Origin: Niastella sp. OAS944
Lineage (GTDB): Bacteria; Bacteroidota; Bacteroidia; Chitinophagales; Chitinophagaceae
DNA length: 64,000 nucleotides
Direction: 5' to 3'
NCBI GenBank assembly: GCA_024809215.1
Contig: JANUBW010000012.1
Location: 269,556-333,555 of the forward strand
Position numbers and translations under genes: made by a program
The notes under the pieces: generated by a model
Told to the model about the DNA's origin: nothing
Seen by the model: the letters and a program-made list of their open reading frames with translations, nothing else
The model's database searches: none
In this document: piece by piece, positions 18,172 to 27,223 of the stretch
Layout: each line of letters opens with the position of its first letter
Numbering within the stretch: position 1 is the first letter of the stretch

Positions 18172-19029
18172 ATGAGCCGGCAAATTCTTAACAAAACGAT
18201 CAATATTGACGGTATCGATATTTTTTATCGGGAAGCAGGAAAGAGCAACAACCCTTCCATCCTGCTTTTGCACGGCTTCCCTACCTCATCGGTTATGTTC
18301 AGGAATTTGATGATTGCTTTATCGCACAAATTTCATTTGGTAGCTCCCGACTATCCCGGCTTTGGCTTCAGTGCTTTTCCCAACAAAGAAAACTTTGAAT
18401 ATACCTTCGGCAATATCTCAACTTACATAAACAAGTTTACAGACGCCATTAACCTGCGATCATTCACCATTTATCTTCACGATTACGGCGCACCTATTGG
18501 TCTGCAGCTTTGTGTAAAACACCCTGAGAAAATAGCAGGAATAATTGTACAAAATGGCAATGCCTATGATGAAGGCATTGGCCCGCAATGGGATGAAATA
18601 AAAGATTACTGGCAAAACCCTACCCCCGAAAAGAAGGCAAAAGTATATGCATTCTTAAGTGAAGAAGGAACAAAGAGTCAATATTATGCCGGCGTGCCCG
18701 AAAAATTATTATCTACAGTAAGTCCGGAAACATGGATGCTCGACTGGGCCCTTATGAAACGACCTGGTAATCTCGACATGCAGTATGAACTGAATTGCGA
18801 TTTTACCAACCACTTTACTATGTTCCCGGCTTATCAGGCGTATTTCCGTACGCACCAGCCTCCCGCCCTTATCATTTGGGGCAAATACGATCCGTATTTC
18901 AGTGTAGCTGAAGCTCATTGTTACAAAAGAGACCTGCCCAATGCCCGGGTGTATATTCTGGAGGGCAGTCATATGCTGCTGGAAACCAACTTCGATGAAG
19001 TAATAGAGCTAATTAGTACATTTAATTGA
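18172..19029 (+). CDS. alpha/beta hydrolase with Asp nucleophile (epoxide hydrolase / haloalkane dehalogenase type)
   Basis: A 285-residue alpha/beta hydrolase. The oxyanion motif is HGFPTSS (residues 34-40). The nucleophile elbow is HDYGAPIG with Asp104 in place of the usual Ser, which groups it with epoxide hydrolases and haloalkane dehalogenases. The acid is Asp240 (GKYDPYF) and the base His267 (GSHMLLE). The lid region is about residues 135-215. Which leaving group it handles cannot be decided from sequence. It is probably co-transcribed with the AraC gene 10 bp upstream; an AraC gene follows 46 bp downstream. Confidence 0.88.
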   Translation: MSRQILNKTINIDGIDIFYREAGKSNNPSILLLHGFPTSSVMFRNLMIALSHKFHLVAPDYPGFGFSAFPNKENFEYTFGNISTYINKFTDAINLRSFTIYLHDYGAPIGLQLCVKHPEKIAGIIVQNGNAYDEGIGPQWDEIKDYWQNPTPEKKAKVYAFLSEEGTKSQYYAGVPEKLLSTVSPETWMLDWALMKRPGNLDMQYELNCDFTNHFTMFPAYQAYFRTHQPPALIIWGKYDPYFSVAEAHCYKRDLPNARVYILEGSHMLLETNFDEVIELISTFN

Positions 19030-19075
19030 GCTAAAAAGAACAGACCTTCAAAGGGCAATTTGTTACCTTAGTATC

Positions 19076-19942
19076 ATGAAATATTCCCGCGTTCCATCAG
19101 AACTGATAAATGCGCCCTGCTTCAACAGGTCGTTAACCATAAACGGTCTTTCAGTAGTAGAGTCATGCTCCATTCTTCATCAGTCGCAAGGCACCATGTT
19201 GCTTGAAGAGCATATGATCCTTTATGTAGTGGCGGGACAGAATATTGTAACATATGGCAAACAGAGTTACACAATGAAAGAGAACTCGATGCTGTTGCTA
19301 AAGAAAAACACCCTGATACAATATAATAAGTCCGGCGCTTACGAAAGCATGATGTTCTTTTTGAAAGATGAATTCCTGCAGGATTTTATTCGCATTGCCA
19401 ATATAAAAGATATTTCAGACACCGAAGCGGCGCCGCTGGCAGTAAAGCCGGTGAATGAACGCATGCAAAAATTCTTTGAATCTATTATTCCTTATTTCAC
19501 CGAACCTGCCAATGTAGATGAAGGATTACTAAAGATAAAAATGCTGGAATTATTGTACGATGTAGCGGCTACCGATAAAGATCTTTTACAGCAGTTATTA
19601 CAAATGAAGAAACCGGTGAAAGCAAACCTGGCCGAAATAGTTGAAGCCAATTTTGCCTCACCTATTACCATTGAACAACTTGCTTACCTTAGTGGCCGCA
19701 GCCTGGCAAGTTTTAAACGCGACTTTAACGACATCTTCAATATGCCACCATCGGAGTGGATCCGTTTAAAGCGATTGAACAAAGCCAGGGAGGCGCTGGC
19801 AAACACCGATCTTTCTGTGCTGGATGTATGCTATATGGTGGGCTTTGAAAACCCTTCGCATTTCTCCCGTATTTTTAAAGAACATTTCGGTTATACGCCC
19901 AGTGCTGTACGGCAATCGGTAAATGAGCCAAATAGTAACTAA
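19076..19942 (+). CDS. AraC-family transcriptional regulator (second)
   Basis: A 288-residue regulator. The N-terminal cupin-like part (about 30-120, LYVVAGQNIVTYGKQSYTM) resembles ExsA-type sensory domains. The C-terminal AraC domain (about 185-280) has ITIEQLAYLSGRSLASFKRDF and the signature LDVCYMVGFENPSHFSRIFKEHFG. It is followed by a strong intrinsic terminator (19969-20003), so it ends the hydrolase transcription unit. The dehydrogenase just beyond the terminator is a plausible target, by inference from position. Confidence 0.93.
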   Translation: MKYSRVPSELINAPCFNRSLTINGLSVVESCSILHQSQGTMLLEEHMILYVVAGQNIVTYGKQSYTMKENSMLLLKKNTLIQYNKSGAYESMMFFLKDEFLQDFIRIANIKDISDTEAAPLAVKPVNERMQKFFESIIPYFTEPANVDEGLLKIKMLELLYDVAATDKDLLQQLLQMKKPVKANLAEIVEANFASPITIEQLAYLSGRSLASFKRDFNDIFNMPPSEWIRLKRLNKAREALANTDLSVLDVCYMVGFENPSHFSRIFKEHFGYTPSAVRQSVNEPNSN

Positions 19943-19968
19943 ATCTGAGCCAACAGGTAAAGTGTAAT

Positions 19969-20006
19969 AAAACAGACGGTACGACCTTCGTACCGTCTGT
20001 TTTATT
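19969..20006 (+). terminator. intrinsic terminator after the second AraC gene
   Basis: A perfect 16-bp stem, AAAACAGACGGTACGA / TCGTACCGTCTGTTTT, has a 3-nt CCT loop and runs into TTTTATTT. It lies 27 bp after the AraC stop and 28 bp before the dehydrogenase start, so the dehydrogenase has its own promoter or depends on read-through. Confidence 0.9.
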
Positions 20007-20030
20007 TAATTACAATTCAAACAAAAAGTA

Positions 20031-21056
20031 ATGGCATTGATAAATGCATGGGCGGCACACACCGCCGGCGCAAAATTTGAACCGTTTAAATACGAGCCCA
20101 CTCCATTGGGGCCCGAGGAAGTAGATATTCAGGTGGAACATTGTGGTATTTGTCACTCTGACCTTTCTATGTTAAACAATGAATGGGGTATTACCAGTTA
20201 TCCTTTTGTGCCCGGTCACGAAGCCATTGGAAGAGTAGTTGCCATGGGCGAGATAGCAAAAACCAAGGGACTGAAGATTGGTCAGCGTGTAGGTGTTGGC
20301 TGGTGCAACTCAGCCTGTTTACATTGCGATAATTGTTTACGCGGCGAGTACGCTATGTGCACCAACGCCGGAAAAGCTACCATCGTTGGCAATCATGGCG
20401 CCTTTGCACAACAGGTGCGCAGCCATTGGGTTTGGGCCGTACCTATTCCCGAAGGCCTTGATGCAGCAGCTGCCGGCCCCTTATTGTGTGGAGGCATTAC
20501 CGTATTTGCACCACTGCTCGATGGTAATATATTACCCACGCATAAAGTAGGTGTGTTTGGTATTGGCGGCTTAGGTCATATGGCGCTAAAATTCTTAAAG
20601 GCATGGGGTTGTGAAGTAACCGCATTCACTTCAACCAGCGATAAGTTTGAAGAAGCCCGTTCATTTGGCGCTACCCATACCGCATTGAGCACCGACTCGG
20701 CTGAGTTGAAAAAACTGGCCGGAAGCCTTGATTTTATTGTAGTAACGGCAAACGTTAAACTCGACTGGGATAGTATTATTTCTTTACTAAAACACGGTGG
20801 CAGGTTGCATGTTGTTGGCGCCGTACTGGAACCAATACCTGTACATGCCATGGCGTTGATCATGGGTAAAAAATCAGTATCCGGTTCGCCCGCTGGCAAC
20901 CGTACACAAACTGATCAAATGCTCCGCTTTGCAGCGCAACATAAAATTGCCCCACAGGTTGAGTATTTCCCAATGAGTAAAGTGAACGAAGCTATGGAAC
21001 ATCTTAAATCCGGAAAAGCAAGATACCGCATTGTATTGAATGCTGATTTTGCATAG
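20031..21056 (+). CDS. zinc-dependent alcohol dehydrogenase (YahK/CAD-type)
   Basis: A 341-residue medium-chain dehydrogenase. Catalytic zinc ligands are Cys41 (CGICHSD), His63/Glu64 (PGHE) and a Cys near 157 (LLCGG). The structural zinc is held by Cys96, Cys99, Cys102 and Cys110. The Rossmann motif is GIGGLGHMAL. The layout fits the cinnamyl-alcohol-dehydrogenase-like YahK group, which reduces broad aldehyde substrates with NADPH. It sits between two terminators, so it is probably monocistronic. With the SDR, the hydrolase and two AraC regulators it fits an inducible aldehyde or xenobiotic detoxification cluster, which is inference. Confidence 0.92.
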   Translation: MALINAWAAHTAGAKFEPFKYEPTPLGPEEVDIQVEHCGICHSDLSMLNNEWGITSYPFVPGHEAIGRVVAMGEIAKTKGLKIGQRVGVGWCNSACLHCDNCLRGEYAMCTNAGKATIVGNHGAFAQQVRSHWVWAVPIPEGLDAAAAGPLLCGGITVFAPLLDGNILPTHKVGVFGIGGLGHMALKFLKAWGCEVTAFTSTSDKFEEARSFGATHTALSTDSAELKKLAGSLDFIVVTANVKLDWDSIISLLKHGGRLHVVGAVLEPIPVHAMALIMGKKSVSGSPAGNRTQTDQMLRFAAQHKIAPQVEYFPMSKVNEAMEHLKSGKARYRIVLNADFA

Positions 21057-21063
21057 GAAGACT

Positions 21064-21096
21064 AAAGGCTACCGGTTAACATCAGGTAGCCTTTAA
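21064..21096. terminator. bidirectional terminator between convergent genes
   Basis: AAAGGCTACC (21064-21073) and GGTAGCCTTT (21085-21094) form a 10-bp stem with an 11-nt loop. The structure overlaps the stop codon of the permease on the other strand (21082-21084) and serves the dehydrogenase from the plus side. Confidence 0.75.
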
Positions 21097-23463
21097 TGTT
21101 TTAACCGGATTCACCCCCGATGCTTTGGCTGTTTGTATCCCTATCGTTAATGCAGCTATGAAAAAAGTAACACCTGCGGCTGCAATAAAATATAGCGGTG
21201 TTAATTGTATTCTATAAACAAATCCATTCAGCCATTTACTGGCCACAACATAACTTACAGGCAATCCAATAACAATTGATACGGCAACGATCCTGGTAAA
21301 ATCAACGGACAATAAATAAACAATGGCCCGGCGACTGGCGCCTAATGTTCGGCGAATACCAATTTCTTTCAACCGTTGCTCTGCAGCAAAAGCAGTTAAA
21401 CCCAGCAGCCCCAAACAGGAAATAAGAATGGCCAGTGCGGCAAAGTAATTCGAGAGTGTGATAATTATTTCTTCCGATGCATATTGGGCCTGGTAATCAT
21501 CATCGAGGAATTTGTGATCGAAATACATGCCCGGGTTGAACTCCTTATAAAATTGTTGTATTGCTTCAATAGTTTGCTTGCGATTGTGGCCGGCAATTCT
21601 TATCAAACACAACATCGTATATTTTGGATCTTCCAGTCTGAAAATAAACGGACTGATAGCTTCATGTAAAGAATTAAAATGAAAATCTTTCGCTACGCCA
21701 ACGATGGTCCTTTCTTTATCCCACACGGTGATCTTCCTGCCTACCGGGTTTTGCAAACCCATGGCCCGTACGGCAGATTCATTAATAACTATCGCATCAT
21801 TATCGGCAAACTCTTTTGAGAAGTATCTGCCCGACGCCATTTTTACGCCAAACGTTTGTAAAGCATCATAGTTTACGCCCAACTGATAGAACCGAACCTT
21901 ATCATCTGTATTCTTTCCATCCCAATAAACGCCGGGGCGCGGGGTAAAAGTTGGTAAAATGATAGTACCATCGCTGCTCGATGCCTGTATAACGCCGGGT
22001 ACTTTTTTCACTTCAGTTAAAAAAGTGTTCAGGTCCTTCGCCACATTGCCCTGCATTTCAAAATAAATCACATTATCCTTATCATACCCCGGGTTAACGG
22101 TTTGAACATATTTTATTTGATTGAAAACGATCATAACCACGGCAATAAACAGTACCGATAAACTGAATTGAAAGATCACGAGCCCTTTCCTGATATATGC
22201 ACTTCGTGAAGATGCCACCCATTTTCCTTTTAATACGGCTACCGGGTTAAACTTCGATAAATAAAATGCAGGATAACTTCCCGCGATAATACCAGTTAAC
22301 AACGTAATAATGACGACCGATATTATCAGTTTGGGATCGAACCATAGTACAAATTGCTTTCCTGTTAATGCTTTAAATTGGGGGAACAGCAAAACGACAA
22401 TTGCGATGGCAATCACCAACGACATAAATGCCAACAAAACACTCTCACCCAAAAACTGAAACGTAAGCGCATGCCGTTCGGCGCCGAGCGTCTTTTTTAT
22501 ACCCACCTCTTTCATTCTTTCCGACGCTTTTGCCGTGGCCAGGTTCATAAAATTAATACAGGCAATGGCCATAATACAAATGGCGATAATGGAGAAGAGT
22601 TTTACATATTCAATTCTACCGCCTTTCAATACACCGTTTTCATAAACGCCATGCAAATAGGTGTCGGCATATTTATCAATAAATAAAGTAGCGGTAGCCT
22701 GGGGAATATGCTGTTTTAAAAAACCGGCTATTTTCTTATTGAGGTCGCCGGCCTTCGCAGTTTTATTCAACACCACAAATGTACTAAAGGGACCGCCGTT
22801 CAGCGTTGGTTCGCCTGTAGCATTTATAAGATCGCCCCAATTGGCAACAGGCACCAGGAAATCGAATTGCATAGTGGAATTGGCTGGAAAATCTTCATAT
22901 ACACCGGCAACAACATGTTCTTTGGTAAACGAAAGCCATTTCCATTTTATAGTTTTGCCCACAACCCCATCGGTTGTGCTAAACAGCTTTTTGGCCAATG
23001 TTGCCGAAATCACAATGGAATTCTTGTCGGCCAGGGCAGTATTTTCATCACCCTGTAAAAATGTTCGCGGAAATACTTTGAAGAAATCCTTACCGGCAAA
23101 ATTGCCTTCGCCCTTTACTGCATCATTATTACCATTGGAAATACTAAACCCTTTGAACCAACCTGCCGGTGTAGTGGCTACTTCATATTCAATCTCCGGA
23201 AATTCATTCTTTAGCGACTTTCCTAATATAATACTTCCGCTATTGTCGGTAACAATGCGGTCGGGTTGCTTATCGTTCGTCATTACCCGGTAGATGCGGT
23301 CGCTGTTATTATAAAACTTATCTATATGCAGCTCGTCATAGACCCATAAATAAATGAACAGGAAACAAACCAGTCCGGCAGAGAGGCCCACCAGATTGAT
23401 GAGGTAGGTAGCTTTGGAGCGTTTAAACTTTTTGAAGAAGAACAGCAGGTTTTGTGTTAGCAT
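21082..23463 (-). CDS. FtsX/MacB-like ABC transporter permease (third copy)
   Basis: A 793-residue paralogue of the two permeases at 8696-13612, with TM helix ATYLINLVGLSAGLVCFLFIYLWV, a MacB-like core, a first FtsX block with ERMKEVGIKKTLGAERHALTF, a second periplasmic domain and a second block with LKEIGIRRTLGASRRAIVYLL. The ATG at 23463 (MLTQNLLFFFKKFKRSK) is preferred over one 18 codons earlier because it precedes the basic residues found before the first helix in relatives. No ATPase or two-component partner is adjacent. It is convergent with the alcohol dehydrogenase. Confidence 0.88.
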   Translation of the reverse strand: MLTQNLLFFFKKFKRSKATYLINLVGLSAGLVCFLFIYLWVYDELHIDKFYNNSDRIYRVMTNDKQPDRIVTDNSGSIILGKSLKNEFPEIEYEVATTPAGWFKGFSISNGNNDAVKGEGNFAGKDFFKVFPRTFLQGDENTALADKNSIVISATLAKKLFSTTDGVVGKTIKWKWLSFTKEHVVAGVYEDFPANSTMQFDFLVPVANWGDLINATGEPTLNGGPFSTFVVLNKTAKAGDLNKKIAGFLKQHIPQATATLFIDKYADTYLHGVYENGVLKGGRIEYVKLFSIIAICIMAIACINFMNLATAKASERMKEVGIKKTLGAERHALTFQFLGESVLLAFMSLVIAIAIVVLLFPQFKALTGKQFVLWFDPKLIISVVIITLLTGIIAGSYPAFYLSKFNPVAVLKGKWVASSRSAYIRKGLVIFQFSLSVLFIAVVMIVFNQIKYVQTVNPGYDKDNVIYFEMQGNVAKDLNTFLTEVKKVPGVIQASSSDGTIILPTFTPRPGVYWDGKNTDDKVRFYQLGVNYDALQTFGVKMASGRYFSKEFADNDAIVINESAVRAMGLQNPVGRKITVWDKERTIVGVAKDFHFNSLHEAISPFIFRLEDPKYTMLCLIRIAGHNRKQTIEAIQQFYKEFNPGMYFDHKFLDDDYQAQYASEEIIITLSNYFAALAILISCLGLLGLTAFAAEQRLKEIGIRRTLGASRRAIVYLLSVDFTRIVAVSIVIGLPVSYVVASKWLNGFVYRIQLTPLYFIAAAGVTFFIAALTIGIQTAKASGVNPVKTLKAT

Positions 23464-23639
23464 ATGGCAAGGTTGGCTTCTAAGATGCAATTGCCGTGGA
23501 TTTCCATAATTATACAAAATGCTTTAAAAGAGATGCTTATGACGCCGTTTACTCAAACAGCAAACTACTGATTATCAAAGTTTTTAAATTTTACCTACAT
23601 ATTTTGTCACAAAACAATCATTAGTCTGTCTTACAGTGT

Positions 23640-24509
23640 ATGGAATACAACAATCAGGACATAAATGCCTTCAGGCCAATGCTGTTCTCCATTGCCTACA
23701 ATATGCTTGGCACCACCACCGATGCCGAAGATATGGTGCAGGAAACTTATATCAATTGGCTAAACACCAATAAATCGCATGTAGAGAATATCAAGTTCTA
23801 TCTCATTAGAACGGTTAGCAATAAATGTATTAACCATTTAAAAAAGCTTAAAAAAGAAAGGGAAACATACAAAGGCACCTGGCTGCCGGAACCATTGCTT
23901 TCAACCCCGGTAATTGAAAATATTGACCTAAAAGACAACCTGTCTATCGGGTTTATGTACCTGCTTGAAAAGCTCACGCCTGTCGAAAGAGGCGTTATGA
24001 TCTTAAAAGAAGCATTTGATATCGATTACCTGGAGATTGCAACCATCTTTGATATCTCTTATGAAAATTGCCGCCAACATTTTAGCCGGGCAAAAAAGAA
24101 GTTAATGCTTGAGAAAACCAAATTCCAGGTTGATAATAATGTGCATGAAAAAATACTGCGTGAATTTTTATCGGCCTGTATAAGCAATGATCTGAATGCA
24201 CTCATAGAACTCTTACGGGAAGACGTTGTTGTTTATGCCGATGGCGGCGGCAATGGCAATGCTATCTTACATCCGCTATTTGGAAGAGAAACAATCATGC
24301 CCCTTCTTATAAGTGGTATGAATAAATGGACACCGGTTGCAAAAATTGAGATCCTATCGATAAACGGCTTAAGCGGTGCGGCATTTTTTCCGGTATCCGA
24401 TAAAAGCATGCCTACCTTTTTAATAGCTATTGATACCGATGATGATAGTAAAATACGCAACATCTATTTTATGTCGAACCCGCAAAAACTAAGGTTGTCA
24501 CAAAAGTAA
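23640..24509 (+). CDS. ECF41-type RNA polymerase sigma factor with SnoaL-like C-terminal domain
   Basis: A 289-residue extracytoplasmic-function sigma factor. Region 2 (about 10-75) has DAEDMVQETYINWL, region 4 (about 110-160) has LTPVERGVMILKEAF and an HTH, and WLPEPLL sits in the linker, a hallmark of ECF41. The C-terminal SnoaL-like domain (about 170-289, LREDVVVYADGGGNGNAI) replaces a separate anti-sigma factor in this group. ECF41 genes are usually beside oxidoreductase, carboxymuconolactone decarboxylase or DoxX-like genes; here a DoxX-like gene follows within 35 bp, which supports the call and the co-transcription. Confidence 0.92.
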   Translation: MEYNNQDINAFRPMLFSIAYNMLGTTTDAEDMVQETYINWLNTNKSHVENIKFYLIRTVSNKCINHLKKLKKERETYKGTWLPEPLLSTPVIENIDLKDNLSIGFMYLLEKLTPVERGVMILKEAFDIDYLEIATIFDISYENCRQHFSRAKKKLMLEKTKFQVDNNVHEKILREFLSACISNDLNALIELLREDVVVYADGGGNGNAILHPLFGRETIMPLLISGMNKWTPVAKIEILSINGLSGAAFFPVSDKSMPTFLIAIDTDDDSKIRNIYFMSNPQKLRLSQK

Positions 24510-24544
24510 CAGGTAGTAGTCTTATGGTTGTAAAAAATCAAAAG

Positions 24545-24904
24545 ATGAAAAAAGACAAGATCATTTACTGGGTACTAACCATTTTATTAAGTCTTAGTTT
24601 GGCCCTGGCAGGTATTATGTATATAACAGCGCCTGTAATGGCAACAGGCTTCAGCCACCTGGGCTTTCCTGCTTATTTTAGAGTTGAATTAGGAGTGGCT
24701 AAGATCATTGGTGCAGTGGTGCTGTTGCTTCCTGTGATACCCGGGCGAGTAAAAGAATGGGCCTACATAGGTACCGCCATTGTTTTTATATCTGCATTTA
24801 TTGCCCACACTTCTGTTGATGGCGTTCGTACAACCACCAGCGCCATTATTTTCATTGGCATTTGGGCAGCCTCGTTTATTTACTTTAATAAGGTTTCGCG
24901 GTAG
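24545..24904 (+). CDS. DoxX-like four-helix membrane protein
   Basis: A 119-residue inner-membrane protein with four hydrophobic helices: IIYWVLTILLSLSLALAGIMY, KIIGAVVLLLPVIPG, WAYIGTAIVFISAFIAH and TSAIIFIGIWAASFIYF. The pattern GFPAYFRVELGVAKIIGAV is typical of the DoxX-like group found beside ECF41 sigma factors. The start at 24545 (MKKDKIIYW) is preferred over an ATG seven codons upstream. The last 20 bp overlap the 3' end of the convergent hydroxylase gene. The biochemical role is unknown. Confidence 0.85.
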   Translation: MKKDKIIYWVLTILLSLSLALAGIMYITAPVMATGFSHLGFPAYFRVELGVAKIIGAVVLLLPVIPGRVKEWAYIGTAIVFISAFIAHTSVDGVRTTTSAIIFIGIWAASFIYFNKVSR

Positions 24905-25673
24905 TAGCGCTTTCAAAAGTTTCATCAAACAACGGGCTTTCTGTTTTCTTCCATTTATCCCAAAATGTAAAGTACAATCCAAAATTATATTTGAATTGTT
25001 TATGGTGCAGCCCATGATGGGTTGCACCAATTAACCATCTTCCCAATATATGTTTATGAAACCGCGCCGGATATATTTCTATATCAAGATGATTAACGAC
25101 GCTGCTAAAGGTCATAAAAGTCAACTGAAGTAATATCATCACCGGGTGCATGGGAACCATCATTAAAATAACAGGAAGCGAAACTGACAACAACAAGCCT
25201 TCCAACGGATGAAAGGAAAAGGCCGTCCAGGGTGAGGTAATATTGCTTTGGTGATGTACCTTATGAATCAACTTAAACAGTTTGGGTTTATGCAGTAACC
25301 TGTGCATCCAATAGTAATAAGTTTCATCAATTAGCATTGAGAGTATTAAACTTGCCGGCAACCACCACAAGCCGTATTTACTTATATCAGTATAAATAGC
25401 CGTATACCCTTTCTCCCATAATAAGATCATTATTGTTCCTATCAATGCAAAGATCAACGCCGTTACCAGGCTGCGGCTTATTTCTCTTTTAAACTGCCGG
25501 GGAGAATATGGCTTTTTACTGATCTTTCTTTGTTTAAATTTTGCAGGGAACCAGGCATAAAAGATGAGATAAAATAAACCCGACACCAGGAAGTACCTGC
25601 CTACAATTATGGCAAAGAACGCCACAAATGTTATCATGAACCACAATGGCTGCAATACATCGGGGATAAACAT
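24885..25673 (-). CDS. sterol desaturase / fatty acid hydroxylase family protein
   Basis: A 262-residue membrane di-iron enzyme. The histidine clusters are HRLLH, HKVHH and HHGLHH, flanked by four or five TM helices. Members hydroxylate or desaturate sterols, fatty acids or carotenoids; the substrate here is open. The longer frame to 25709 would start at a TTG, so the ATG at 25673 (MFIPDVLQP) is preferred. The 3' end overlaps the convergent DoxX-like gene by 20 bp, and the 5' end is divergent from the repeat protein 66 bp away. Confidence 0.88.
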   Translation of the reverse strand: MFIPDVLQPLWFMITFVAFFAIIVGRYFLVSGLFYLIFYAWFPAKFKQRKISKKPYSPRQFKREISRSLVTALIFALIGTIMILLWEKGYTAIYTDISKYGLWWLPASLILSMLIDETYYYWMHRLLHKPKLFKLIHKVHHQSNITSPWTAFSFHPLEGLLLSVSLPVILMMVPMHPVMILLQLTFMTFSSVVNHLDIEIYPARFHKHILGRWLIGATHHGLHHKQFKYNFGLYFTFWDKWKKTESPLFDETFESATTAKPY

Positions 25674-25738
25674 ATAATAAAACCATAAAAAACATGCCAC
25701 CGCTTTCAATCTTACAGGCTGCGTATTATTTTTAGCCC

Positions 25739-26146
25739 ATGAAACATTTATTACTCCTAACCCTGTCTTTACTGTTCATGGTGCTCTCCTATTCGCAAAC
25801 CATCAGGGCCAGTAATTATACTACCAAATATACCATCAATAGCGATGGTACCATCCGTAACAGCAGCTATTCAACAGTGGGTTACATAAAGAGTAATGGT
25901 TCTATACAAAATGGCAGTTATCAAACCATCGGTTACCTTAAAGACGATGGCCGGGTACAGAACGCAAGCTATTCTACCGTAGGTTATATTAAAGAAGATG
26001 GCCGGGTACAAAACGGCAGTTACTCTACCATAGGCTATGTAAAAAAAGATGGAACTGTACAAAACGGCTCATATAGCACCATTGGCCATGCCAGCGGCGT
26101 TAAGAAAGAATGGGCGGCGATCGTGTTCTTCTTTTTTGATTTCTAA
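25739..26146 (+). CDS. secreted five-repeat protein (5-fold beta-flower type)
   Basis: A 135-residue secreted protein with signal peptide (LLLLTLSLLFMVLSYSQ). The mature part consists of about five and a half 17-residue repeats of the form N-x-S-Y-S-T-x-G-Y-x-K-x-D-G-x-V-Q, closed by a hydrophobic tail (WAAIVFFFFDF). Such repeats are described in Bacteroidota as a 5-fold beta-flower; the name is given by pattern recall. The function is unknown. The DNA repeat is 51 bp and well conserved. It ends 6 bp before the convergent CHAT-like gene with no hairpin between them. Confidence 0.85.
   Translation: MKHLLLLTLSLLFMVLSYSQTIRASNYTTKYTINSDGTIRNSSYSTVGYIKSNGSIQNGSYQTIGYLKDDGRVQNASYSTVGYIKEDGRVQNGSYSTIGYVKKDGTVQNGSYSTIGHASGVKKEWAAIVFFFFDF
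25808..26092 (+). repeat. 51-bp coding tandem repeats
   Basis: Units start at about 25808, 25859, 25910, 25961 and 26012, with a partial sixth at 26063. Each encodes one 17-residue repeat of the protein above. The last complete units are the most alike, so recent unit duplication or conversion is likely. Confidence 0.85.
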
Positions 26147-26151
26147 CTCAC

Positions 26152-27210
26152 TCACAATTTAATATTGGTGAGCTTATCAATAAGCCCGCCAATAGTATTC
26201 CCGCTCACCTCCGACTTGATAATATTCTTTACCGTAGGCTTGTCGATATTCTTTTCGGTATTGATGAGCGAATCGAATGCGCTTGCCGAACTAAACCCGG
26301 GCAGCAATTCAGCTGCCCTTTTAAATAACTCTATGGTTTCTTTGCTCTTCTTTTCGCCCCTGGCTATTTGATAGGCTGCCACCAATGCTTTTTTTAACAA
26401 CTGAAGCGTTTCAGGATTTATATTTTGCGACTCCCTTGTAATGAATTCAACCACCTCGCCCACATAGTTAGTTGTTAGCGCATCTCGGGTTAATTTTTCC
26501 TGGCCAATGATGGAAGTTTTGGCTTTTTTCTCAGTAGTTGCAGCTGTTAGCACGGGTGCACAATCTTCTTCCCCACTTTCACTATGTGATTCCGCTTTAA
26601 TCTCAATGTAACCAATATCAAACTCGTCAACACACGATGCTACATCCTCTCTGCAAAAGAATTCTTTAAACTTATAATCTTTATGCACGGCCTGCACCAG
26701 TATTTTCGCCTGCTCGTATGCATCGCGATAGGTACCGGGCTGGCCTATTTGTTTAAACAAAAGGGTGGCAAATTTTGCGGCAATAATACTGTTGATCTTG
26801 CTCTTGCACGAAATGATCACCAGGTCCTTCTCTAATTCTTTTTCAGCTATTATCTGCTGCGCAAGCATAAAGGTTTCGCAGGCATTAAAAAATATGAGCG
26901 TTGCATTTTCAAGGAAGGTATTCACAATGTCACACATTCGCTCCCGTTCAATTTTATAATTATTATAAAGCTGCAAACAACCATCTACGCCATGGCCTGA
27001 AAAATAAAAAATATCGATGCGCTTTCCATACTTTGTAAACATATCCTGTAACCGTTCAAAACTGAATGCTTCATCCTTTATATAATAGAGCTTATCGGCA
27101 AAAACAAGGTCCTGCATTGTTTCAGAGATCTTCATCGCTTCTTCTGTAAGGTTTGGCAGTACGTTGTCGATACTATTGGCAAAAGCCGTATAAAAAGTAG
27201 GTTTGCTCAT
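26152..27210 (-). CDS. CHAT/caspase-like cysteine protease-fold protein
   Basis: A 352-residue protein without a signal peptide. Residues 1 to about 200 have caspase-fold signatures: IDIFYFSGHGVDG with His73 and LIFFNACET with Cys111, the dyad spacing seen in CHAT and other clan CD peptidases. Residues 230-352 are helical (ETLQLLKKALVAAYQIARG, KETIELFKRAAELL), with no named domain. It starts 13 bp after the metacaspase-subtilase gene, so the two form an operon. A role as effector protease, activated by or acting with its neighbour, is inference. Some CHAT-like proteins act in toxin or defence systems. Confidence 0.75.
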   Translation of the reverse strand: MSKPTFYTAFANSIDNVLPNLTEEAMKISETMQDLVFADKLYYIKDEAFSFERLQDMFTKYGKRIDIFYFSGHGVDGCLQLYNNYKIERERMCDIVNTFLENATLIFFNACETFMLAQQIIAEKELEKDLVIISCKSKINSIIAAKFATLLFKQIGQPGTYRDAYEQAKILVQAVHKDYKFKEFFCREDVASCVDEFDIGYIEIKAESHSESGEEDCAPVLTAATTEKKAKTSIIGQEKLTRDALTTNYVGEVVEFITRESQNINPETLQLLKKALVAAYQIARGEKKSKETIELFKRAAELLPGFSSASAFDSLINTEKNIDKPTVKNIIKSEVSGNTIGGLIDKLTNIKL

Positions 27211-27223
27211 GGTAAACGTTTTA

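Noticed and set aside
22661..23293. A 210-codon open frame opposite the third permease gene
   Set aside because: Antisense to a clear FtsX-like permease, with no recognised motif.
25808..26092. Regular 51-bp repeats resembling a CRISPR array
   Set aside because: The repeats have no unique spacers and translate in frame as 17-residue repeats of a secreted protein.
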